Part shown: positions 53,588-64,000 of the stretch, in pieces
Position numbering within the stretch: position 1 is the stretch's first letter
How the letters are laid out: every line of letters starts with the position of its first letter
DNA from: Caenorhabditis remanei
Taxonomy: Eukaryota; Nematoda; Chromadorea; Rhabditida; Rhabditidae
DNA length: 64,000 bases
Direction of reading: 5' to 3'
Assembly: GCF_010183535.1 (NCBI RefSeq)
Contig: NC_071328.1
Coordinates: 7,874,001-7,938,000 of the forward strand
Translations under genes and position numbers: made by a program
Notes under the pieces: generated by a model
What the model was told of the DNA's origin: nothing
The model's database searches: none
Seen by the model: the letters and a program-made list of their open reading frames with translations, nothing else

Positions 53588-53685
53588 AGTTAAAACTCAG
53601 AGCGCCTTTAATCTCGTGTGGTGAGCGGCTCCAAAAATTTGGAGACGGAAAAGTGTCCACCGGAAAACTATTGTGAATATAGTCG
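53588..53685 (-). other. Possible 5' noncoding exon of par-6
   Basis: A 98-base segment bounded by TTTTCAG and a GTAAGT donor lies 80 bases upstream of the par-6 ATG. It contains no ATG, and a frame read through it into the par-6 ATG meets a stop, so it would be 5' untranslated sequence. Whether it is used, or replaced by a spliced leader at the ATG, is unknown. Confidence 0.35.
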
Positions 53686-54376
53686 CTGAAAATTGAGAAG
53701 TATGAGTGCAATCAGAGGACATTGATGAAAAGAGAACAACAAGTGAGAATGATTGAGCCGTATTGTTTTTTTAGTATTGAAAGTTCTGAACTTCAACAAA
53801 CAACAGTATTTTCACAAGACAGTTAACTGAAAAGACTTTAAATTGGCTGAAAATCAAAAACTCCAGTCAAATTGGGAAATTTGCGACATGACTCATCAAT
53901 CACAGAAAGGAAGAATGTGATGAGTCATGTTCTCTCAAAACATTTCAAAGCGGTTAAAATTATGGTACTGAAAACTAATACTGCTAAAAAATATCCCAAT
54001 GGCTGAAAAATTATCAGCAAAAGAAAGAAGAACACTGAGAAAGAGTGCGAAATGGTTAAAACGTTAAAAAAAGTATACAAGCTGAACGTGTAGATAAACA
54101 GCAAGAAATATATAAAAATAACTCAACAAAAAGGAGAAAATCAATAAAACAGTGTCAACGGTTTATACCAAAAGAGAAATGGGGGAGCAAACGGGAAAAT
54201 GAAATTCAACAAAAAATATGGAAATTTTTTCGGGGAACGAATGGGAAAACGGAGGAGGAAAAGGGAATAAACCCATAAAAAGATGGGGAAAGGGAAAAAA
54301 CAAAACGAAAAGAACGGGGGAAAGGATGTGACTAAACATATAAATTAAACAAAAACTCTGAAAAGAAGTACAAAGG

Positions 54377-56787
54377 CTATTCGTCGTCCTCGTCGGAATC
54401 CATATCAAGTCCTTCGAGTTCCTGAAAAATATATTCAGAATGAGCCGTTCCTAAACCGGTTTTTTATCTATCCAAAGGATAAACGGGAAATCAGAGAAAA
54501 GACTGATTTGGGAATTATGAGCCAGTACTATTTCTTCCGAATTGGAGAAAGTTTCAGCCTTTGCGATCCTTATTTTTTACATAAGACATTTCAAATCCTC
54601 TTGAATACTTTTTTTCTATACCTCATTATCGAAGAGACTCTCATCGATTTCCACTTCATCCTGTGCTCCAATCAAAGTAACATCGGATAAATTAAGTGTA
54701 GCGTCACGAAGGAATAATTGTCGACCCGTCAAACGGCCGGCCAGATTTGCCAATCTCTCCTTTTCAGCCAAGTCGATTTCTGCTTTCCGCTCAGCATCGA
54801 ACTTTTCTTTCCAAGCACGGAATGATTCAGGAGTTACGACCGTTCCTGTAAAAGCAAAAATAATTTAGATGGGTGCTCGATCCGAGAGTGCTGAACTGAC
54901 TGGAAATCTTATAAGAAAAACTACAGATTTTCAAAGATTTTTCAATAATTTCTACCATTCCCTACTCTCTCACCCTCGAATTTCTTCCGACTCTCTGCTT
55001 CTTTTTTCTCTTTTTCAATCTCTTTGATTTCTTCTTTCGCCTTTTTCTTTACTTCAACAAGTTCGCCAATTTCATCTTGAAGAGCAGATACAATTGCAAA
55101 GACCATAACCATCCCAAGATTTTCCTCAGCTACCGATTGAAGTTTTTGAATTGACTCGGCGATTCGTTCCTCAGTGAATGCATCTTCAATACCGGATAAT
55201 GTGATTTTTGGAATCTGAAAAGAGAATAATCAGATATTAAGACACAATCTCTGATTGGCTTGAGCGCAGGCCTGCAGGCCGACCGCAGAACTTCGACTAT
55301 CCGAAATATCCGAAAAACGAGGCCCTACTGTTTGGGGAGAAAGCAAAAAACGGGAACTACGAAAACGGGAGAAACGAAAACGGGAACTACCAAAAGGGGA
55401 GAAACGAAAACGGGAGAAAGGTAAGTAGCACAAACTTTTGTGCGGTAAGTTGCGAAAATGTTGTGCCATACTTGTAAAATCGATTTTTAAAATTTTCTGA
55501 AATATGCGAGTGTCCGTGGTTGCAAAAAACGACGTATAAGCAGTTCTAAATAAAATTTGTAGGTCTAAAATGATTTTTATTATTTAGGACTACGGTAATT
55601 ATTTGTACGCACGGACACCCGGATTATCAAGATAACACATTTTACCTTTTTCAACTTTTTTACAAGTATGGCACAACATTTTCGCAACTTACCGCACAAA
55701 AGTTTGTGCTACTTACCTTTCTCCCGTTTTCGTTTCTCCCCTTTTGGTAGTTCCCGTTTTCGTTTCTCCCGTTTTCGTAGTTCCCGTTTTTTGCTTTCTC
55801 CCCAAACAGTAGGGCCTCCGAAAAACATGAAAAATTGAAAATTTTTGTCGAAAAGTAGCTTTTCTACATGATGCAGGAAAGCTAGAAATTAGTTAACAAC
55901 TAACAAAAAGCACGAAACAGGACTGGAAATTAATTTCTGAAAAGATTTTGATCCTATCTTTCAAAAAAACTCATTTTTTCAACTTCAATCGATCGTCTTG
56001 GGAGGTCAAAGGGGGCGGAGCCCTATTCTCAGAACACCCAGGGTACAAAGATATCGAAAAAAGTAAGAACGGAAAAGTGTGGCTATATTAGTAACATGAT
56101 CTGTAGACCTGTTCTCGAGACAGTCAGAGGTTGTCTTTTAAAATTTCTGAATGCCTAATATCAGTACAAATCCCCGATTGTCTGTGAACCAACGCCTATG
56201 CAATTTTCTGATGCTCCCCGGGGCTATATATAAGTCAGAATGCACTCTTTCATTACAAACAGACATTAAATCAAAACAAAGTTCGATGTGATTTCAATTT
56301 AATAATTTAAAACATGTCGAAGTTTTTTGCATCGTTGGAGATTGTTCAGCAAACTATAATGAATGCCATGTAATATATCTTTCGAAGTATACGGGCAGTA
56401 CATAAATTCATAATGAAGTTGAGTTTTTCGCCTGTAGAAACAAAACCTTACCTCATCCGGGTATTTTTCTGGAAATTCAATGCCTAGCGATACGTCGAAA
56501 TCGTCGTCTGTCGGATCATCGTACTGAAGAAAAGTAGGCAATATTAATTAGTTTATTGGTAAAAATGTTTGTTTTTAGCAAAAACTCACACAGAAAGTTG
56601 ATGTCGTTCGCTTCGTTTTTTCTTTTGAATATTTTTATAATACAAAAAAAAAACATACCTGATTCGATTTGAGTTCAATGCTCAATTCGATGTCTGGATA
56701 ATCACGACACGCTACATGGATTTCTTCTTCTGAATAAATCGCTTCGAGAGCTTCGATTTCTTGCTCCTGTTGCTCCTGATGCGACAT
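54377..56787 (-). CDS. RWD-domain protein, RWDD1/DFRP2-like
   Basis: 236 residues in five exons: 56659-56787, 56452-56523, 54974-55214, 54622-54845, 54377-54421. An N-terminal RWD domain (about 1-110, with [13 protein letters not shown] and [14 protein letters not shown]) is followed by a long charged coiled coil ([19 protein letters not shown]) and an acidic C-terminus ending in an Asp/Glu run. This matches the RWDD1 family, which binds and stabilises developmentally regulated GTP-binding (DRG) proteins in the cytoplasm. Intron 2 (55215-56451) is far longer than the others and holds a 500-base palindromic insert. The gene lies 423 bases downstream of atp-1 on the same strand, so operon membership is possible. 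T26E3.4 is the likely C. elegans equivalent. Confidence 0.88.
55319..55818. mobile_element. 500-base palindromic element with 8-base target duplication
   Basis: The terminal inverted repeats begin GAGGCCCTACTG and end CAGTAGGGCCTC, with the exact flanking repeat CGAAAAAC (55311-55318 and 55819-55826). The arms extend about 180 bases and include a short-period purine-rich tandem (ACGAAAACGGGAGAA-like units). The 8-base duplication suggests hAT-like mobilisation. There is no transposase. It sits in intron 2 of the RWDD1-like gene. Confidence 0.85.
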
Positions 56788-57193
56788 TTCTGCAGCCCGA
56801 TTACCTGCAAAGTTCTGAAGAACAATGAAGCGTGTGTATTTGTGCGCTGCCGTGTTTGCGGACTTTGCGATGGAAGGTCACTGGCAGACTACAAAAAGAA
56901 GAGAGCGGTGATATTCCGATGCGGAATTGAAATTTTTTATCATCAGTTGTCTGAAACTCAAAGAAAGAAAAGTAAACCAAGACGGGAGTTTTTTATTTAT
57001 CGCTCGAGTCAGCAAGAGAAAAATGAAATTTAGGCTTCTGGGGATGATGAGGGGAAAACAATACAAAAACACAATCCAAGGGGAGGAAAAATTCAAAAAA
57101 CGCCACCTTTTTTCATAATTATTCTTTATTTCGAAACTAAAATGGGTGTGCTCAGCAAAAACATAAAACAACAATTCTACACATAGAGAGTTA

Positions 57194-59199
<2,006 letters not shown>

Positions 59200-59498
59200 C
59201 TTCTACGGGTCTGCTCGGAAAAGAAATTCCAAAAGCAAAAGTAAAACCGGCGCTGCAGTAAGGCGGCTCTCCTCGATGGGCGGTTGAGGGAATGCAGGTT
59301 GTCGGGGGTACGGTGTATGTTGGCACGCTGCCAATGTCGCATTGGAGCGCACTTGCACGCGTGTCCCTTTAATTTAAAAACTTTTAAAGCTGATTTTTAG
59401 CGAAAAAACCTGTAAATTATTAAAGTTTTATTGAAAAACGCAATTTCGTCATAAAATTTGCATTTTTTTGGTACCAAAACTAATATTTTTTATAACAG
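59200..59498. promoter_or_regulatory. Shared divergent promoter of atp-1 and mcrs-1
   Basis: Only 299 bases separate the start codons of atp-1 (-) and mcrs-1 (+), so one compact region must serve both. It is GC-richer on the atp-1 side (59270-59365) and AT-rich on the mcrs-1 side, which ends in TATAACAG directly before the mcrs-1 ATG. I see no TATA box placed for atp-1. Confidence 0.55.
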
Positions 59499-62400
59499 AT
59501 GGGCGATAAACTAGATTCGACTATCGATGCTGTGGCTTCGATGAGTAGAAGTACTGATTTTCCTAGCTCAACGAAGAAATCAGACATATTGAAAGATGAA
59601 AAACGTATAGAAGATCAGCATATCAATCCAGAAATGTCTAGAAAAAGAAAAGTCGATAATACAGAGTAGGAGCTTAAATTAGATTTCCAAATTGTTTCAG
59701 ATTATATTGAATATTCCAGATTTCTCGCTCGTCCTGATACATTAACAGATAGAAAAAGATGGAAAATTGAAGAGGATATTGATGTATGAGCTTAAAGTGT
59801 TTGCCATTTCTCTCAAACTAAACTATTTCAGGTCTTGGAAGACTCTAAACCGTGCGCTTCTACTTCAACCACTCTTCACACTCCCCATCAACGAGAAAGC
59901 TCATCGATAAGTAATCAAAGCTTGGAAGAAAGCGATAGACTTGAACGTGGAGAATCTTCAGAAATATCAGATTCACAGAAAAAGCGAGTCGATATGGAAA
60001 GAACCAGAAATGTACGTAAATGGAGACATGTAATTTTTCATTAAAAAAAAAAACAAATTTGACAATATGAAAACATCTGATTTTTTGAAATTCATATTAT
60101 GAATTCATTTTTATCTGTGCATGGGAAGACCGCGCCGCACTCGCGCGGCGGCCACGCCCATTTTTTGCGACAGTGTTCAAAAATGGAACGCAGCGTTAAA
60201 ATGGGAGTGGGCGTGGCCGCTGCGCGAGTGCGGCGCGGTATTCTCATGCACAGATAAAAATGAATTCATAATATATAATAATGAATGTCGATCCTGCAAT
60301 TCCCCAATTTCGCAGTTTGAGATAGTGAAAATCAGTTAAACGAGCACTATCTGAAGTTAATTAGTGACTCTGAAAAAAATGCGAAATTCAGCTAAAAATA
60401 TTCTTGTATATCATCACAATCTTTTTACAGAAAACATCTCACCGCGAGCCATCGATCACTGAGTCTGACCCAATGAAAATATGGACAGCTTCTGATGATC
60501 TCTCTCTGATCACAGCGGTTTCACACGTTTCATGCCTTCGGTTCATTCACAACAGCCTTCCATTTTCTCGGAAATTCTCATATTCTGATTTAGAAGAACG
60601 ATTCTGCCAATTAATGTATGATGAAAAATTGTCTGAGTTAGCTAGAAAACGAATATCGGGGATGACAGAAAGACAACGACTTCATATCGAATCTCGTACT
60701 CCGTTCACCCGAAACGAGGAGCGCTGTTTGATGGATTCGGCAGAAAAACGTCTGAAAAGTCAGAGAAATGATAAAAATGATCCGGATAATCACACAATTC
60801 TCACAATTGATCATTTTAAGACAATTTTGGATGATAATCGGTAAGAAAACCTTTGAAAATTGCTGAATCTGTAAATGCTTGGCCATGAAAAACTTGATTG
60901 AACCAGTAGTTAAAAAAATTAGAAATCAGGAATTTCATCAGAGCTAAACGAGACTTGACAATTTTTCATTACATATTATCACTGTTTTTCAGCGGCACAT
61001 TCCACATATCACGCACATCACAAGTCCTTTCCGATCATTTTCGACGGAAAATATTGTATGGAAGCTATTTATTTTTGTGTTTTCCCTCAAAATTTGTACT
61101 AAAACTCACCCATTCACTACACTTCCTTCTCTTTTCATTTTCATTTCAAGCCTTTTCAGATCGACGTTCCACCAATCACGTACACCACAAGTTCTTTCTG
61201 ATCACTTTCGTCGTATAAAAGGATATCGTGACACTTCGAAAGAGTCCGAAAAGAATAGTTACGAAGCATTGGAATCGAATAAGGAAGTTCTTCAGGTGGA
61301 TTTCGACATTAATGTACCTATGCAGTAAGTTTTCGGGGGTTTATCACAGACCAAATAAGTTACAATAAATAAATCAAAACGGTGGAATTTCCGAAACATT
61401 GATATTCATGTTTCTCAACGTTCAAGTGTCAAATAATTAAGAATGTAACTGCGAACACAATTACCGAAAGAATACTTTGTTCATTGAGTTCTTTTGTTTT
61501 GTAATTTAATTCACGAAGAAGATGTAATGCACATTTCTCTGCATTCGTGGTAAAGCCCCTAACAAGTATTATTGAACTATGCATAACTAAATACATTTTA
61601 ATGTTTTCTTGTTTCATTATATTAATTTAATTTCGATTTTAATTTATCAGATCATGTCGTGCCCGTTACTACGCCATTGCTCGACGCCCAGCTTTCCGCG
61701 GAATTCAAAGTCGTTTCCAGACAAGTGCAACAGTTCCAGATAATGCTATTGCCATAATACATGGACAATTCCTACAATATGCAATGACTGGAAAAATGGT
61801 TGTGATGGGAAGAGCTTCTATGTATGATAAAGTGGATATCGACTTGTCGAAGGAAGGTCCCGCAGCAAAGGTTTGTGAGACATCTCGAGTCTATTGAAAG
61901 CATATGTTTTTATTTGAGATTATGATACTCCAGAAAATTTTGAGCAACTTTCATCATTGGAGCATATGCGCTCTAAACGCTCTAAATTTTCCCGGCTCAA
62001 AAGGAGCCTTCGTGGAAGAGTTTTCTCACTCGAATTTTTTCCACCGTGTAGACAAAATCATTTCTCGATTCCCCGTTTTCTCGGTTTTTTCAACAAAATT
62101 TCGTGTTTTTTCTTCTTTTTTTACGACATAAATTGAAAAAACACGAAATTTTGTTGAAAAAATCGAAAAAACGAGGAATTGAGAAATGATTTTGTCCGAG
62201 AGGACTACACGGTGGGAAAATTTTGCGTGGGAAAACTCTTCCACGAAGGCTCCTTTTGAGCCGAGACCCCACAAATTCCGAGGAAAAAAAACTCCTGGGA
62301 AACGAACTCCTGGGAAAAAGGCGGAGCGAAGCGCTCTGATTGGCTAATCAGTTGCGCAATGTTGCTAATTAGCTTTTTGCAGCCAATCAGCACTTGGCTC

Positions 62401-63187
62401 CGCCTTTTTCCCAAGAGTTTTTTTCCTCGGAATTTGTGGGGTCTCTTTGAGCCGGGAAAACGGGAATTTAAAGCGTTTTGAGCGATTTTTTCCTGATGCT
62501 CCCATGATGAAAGTTGCTCAGAATTTTCTGGGGTATCATAATCTCAAATAAAAAATATGACTTCAGTCCTCCTTCAATTGGCATGAAATCTATACAGACG
62601 AAGTTCCAATGTTTAAAAAATATACAGATCAACTTTAATATTCTGCAGGTCTCTCGCCAACAAGCAGTCATTTGCAATGTGGCAGATGGTGAATTCAGTA
62701 TTGAAAACATTGGCCAACGTCCTATGTATGTGGACAGCAAACCTCTTCCACAGATGGTTTCTACTTCTTTGAAACGTAAGAACATTTGGAAAAAATACAA
62801 TTGGACGTGAGCATGATCTTACACTTAAAAAATCATAAATTCGAGTAGAATCACATTAAATATTTTTCAGACGGTTCAATAATCGAAATAGCTTCACTCC
62901 GACTCATCTTCAGTATCCCAGTGCCACGTGTTCTTCATCCTCTTACCCGTCAGATTGCTTTCCAACAACGTCGGACTCAACAAGAGAAAAACAATCAAAA
63001 TTATCAGCGAAGTAGTCCTGGTGGCCTAGGTGGACCAAGTTCCTCAACTTCTAAAAAACCCCGTCCGAAACCGAATCCGGCAGGTGGTTCCTCCACGACT
63101 ACAGTACACAAATCAATTCGAAAAACAGATTTCGGAGAAAAGGAGCAGTTGGTCAAGGCTGTGCAAGAAATTTCACAAGACCCTTGA
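59499..63187 (+). CDS. mcrs-1: Microspherule protein 1 homologue (FHA domain)
   Basis: 549 residues in eight exons: 59499-59665, 59720-59783, 59832-60011, 60431-60840, 61160-61324, 61651-61870, 62649-62775, 62871-63187. The Ser- and Lys-rich N-terminus has basic clusters. An MCRS1-type central region (about 145-320, beginning KIWTASDDLSLITAV) comes next. A forkhead-associated domain follows at about 365-460 (GRASMYDKVDIDL, SRQQAVI, ENIGQRPMYV). A basic, Gln/Pro/Ser-rich tail ends the protein. MCRS1 is a subunit of nuclear NSL and INO80-type chromatin complexes. H28O16.2 is the probable C. elegans equivalent, beside atp-1 there too. Introns 3 and 6 hold palindromic inserts, and intron 4 holds a second copy of the start of exon 5. 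Confidence 0.9.
60094..60274. mobile_element. 181-base GC-rich palindrome in mcrs-1 intron 3
   Basis: The arms ATATTATGAATTCATTTTTA and its complement enclose a second, GC-rich inverted pair: CCGCGCCGCACTCGCGC on the left and its complement on the right. A short non-palindromic loop lies near 60170-60200. The layout is MITE-like. Target duplication is not resolvable because the edges are AT repeats. Confidence 0.75.
61911..62550. mobile_element. 640-base nested foldback in mcrs-1 intron 6
   Basis: The outer inverted repeat starts TATTTGAGATTATGATAC at 61911 and ends with its near-complement at 62550, with arms of about 85-100 bases. Inside are two further hairpins side by side. One is at 61994-62262 (GGCTCAAAAGGAGCC...GGCTCCTTTTGAGCC). 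The other is at 62264-62444 (AGACCCCACAAATTCCGAGG...CCTCGGAATTTGTGGGGTCT). It looks like one MITE interrupted by, or fused with, another. It fills most of intron 6 of mcrs-1. Confidence 0.8.
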
Positions 63188-63402
63188 ATAAATTACTCAA
63201 TTGTTTTCTGTTTTCATCTACATCATAATGTTCATTCAGTTTTCTAGCTACTGATCTCACTGTCACATCTCCTGCATTTTGTGTTAATCCATCTAATTTA
63301 GATTCTTTTTAATTTCTTATTTCAATTTAAAATATATAAATGTAGAATCCTTAATGTCTGATTTCTGATATTAACCTCATTCTTCGAACAAAAATTCCTA
63401 GC

Positions 63403-63795
63403 TTAAATTTCATTTCTACCAATATTTCCCAGAACAGAATTATAAGAAGGTGGTGGCGGCTCTTTGAGCACTTCATAAGCAGGTGGGGGTGTCAAATCAG
63501 GCAATTCAGAAGTTCTTCTCAGGATTTCCATGTTCTCGTCATCTGAATCGAACACTGGCGGCTTCGGGGTTGACCGTCGTTTTTTGGACATTCCTTCAAC
63601 GCAGAGATAGAGCTGGAAAAGGAAAAAAAAATGTTGGAAAAATGTTACATGAATCTAGATATTTATTTCGGTTTCTAATTTCGAAATAAATTAAAAACTT
63701 ACGAAAAATAGACAAATGAAAAACATCGATAACACGATTCCGACACCTCGAATTGTGCTGTCTCTGGATATCCAGGGAACAGCATCAGAACTCAT
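63403..63795 (-). CDS. Small single-pass membrane protein with two PPxY motifs
   Basis: 100 residues in two exons: 63703-63795 and 63403-63612. A short N-terminus (MSSDAVPWISRDSTIRG) is followed by one hydrophobic segment (about 18-36, VGIVLSMFFICLFFLYLCV). A basic stop-transfer stretch (MSKKRRSTPK) and a Pro- and acid-rich tail come next, with PPPAY and PPPPSY near the end. PPxY motifs bind WW domains, most often of Nedd4-family ubiquitin ligases, so an adaptor or trafficking role is plausible but inferred. I do not recognise the family. The ATG at 63795 has in-frame coding support from splice phase (93 + 210 bases including stop). The orientation is convergent with mcrs-1, with 215 bases between their stop codons. 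Confidence 0.72.
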
Positions 63796-64000
63796 TTTTT
63801 GGGGGGACTGCGATTTATATACCTTGATTTTTGTAAACAATTCAGAGAATTTAATAAACAAAAGAAGGGAACTCAGAAGATGTGGCCAGTTAGAGACACA
63901 CAGAAGCTCAGAGGTAGAGGAGAGCGCAGAGAAGCAGAGAAAGCGGAGCTGCTCATGTGTTTCTCAGCTCCCTTGAAATTGTTGCAGGGACCAATGGTCA

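Overview
The window is nuclear DNA of a Caenorhabditis-type nematode. The genes are split by many short introns of about 45-60 bases with GTAAGT/GTGAGT donors and TTTCAG acceptors. Several start codons sit directly behind an acceptor-like TTTCAG, as expected for spliced-leader trans-splicing. The protein set also fits: PAR-6, UNC-101, the alpha subunit of ATP synthase and a nematode-type F-box gene. From memory of C. elegans, most of the conserved genes here (hmg-20, pri-2, a YIPF6-like gene, unc-101, an mTERF gene, ndx-1, par-6, an RWDD1-like gene, atp-1, mcrs-1) have orthologues on chromosome I, so the block is probably syntenic. I cannot name the species from sequence alone.

Layout. 1-2.65 kb: degraded repeat DNA with a probable minus-strand LTR. 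6.8-7.5 kb: an unrecognised 181-residue gene (+). 8.8-13.2 kb: an ABCC/MRP-type transporter (+). 13.7-15.2 kb: HMG-box protein (-). 16.6-18.6 kb: primase large subunit (-), divergent from a Yip1-domain Golgi protein (+, 19.6-21.0 kb) across a 423-base palindrome. 22.2-30.3 kb: a C2H2 zinc-finger gene (-) with long 5' introns and a probable second first exon. 30.8-33.4 kb: mitochondrial mTERF protein (-). 34.2-36.4 kb: unc-101, AP-1 mu (-). 37-41.6 kb: an accessory island with an F-box gene and a broken F-box paralogue between two apparently identical 946-base foldback elements. 45.0-46.2 kb: aldo-keto reductase (+). 46.3-47.9 kb: Nudix hydrolase ndx-1 (-). 52.1-53.5 kb: par-6 (-). 54.4-56.8 kb: RWDD1-like gene (-). 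57.2-59.2 kb: atp-1 (-), divergent from mcrs-1 (+, 59.5-63.2 kb). 63.4-63.8 kb: a small single-pass membrane protein with two PPxY motifs (-).

Most genes are unrelated housekeeping or polarity functions rather than one pathway. The unusual material is non-coding. At least seven palindromic (foldback/MITE-like) elements lie in introns and promoters. Two have clean 8-base target-site duplications (hAT-like). One pair has 3-base TNA duplications and carries tRNA-Gly-like promoter boxes in both arms. One palindrome fills the shared promoter of the primase gene and carries E2F-like sites. All exon boundaries given here were read by eye from splice signals and checked for phase continuity.
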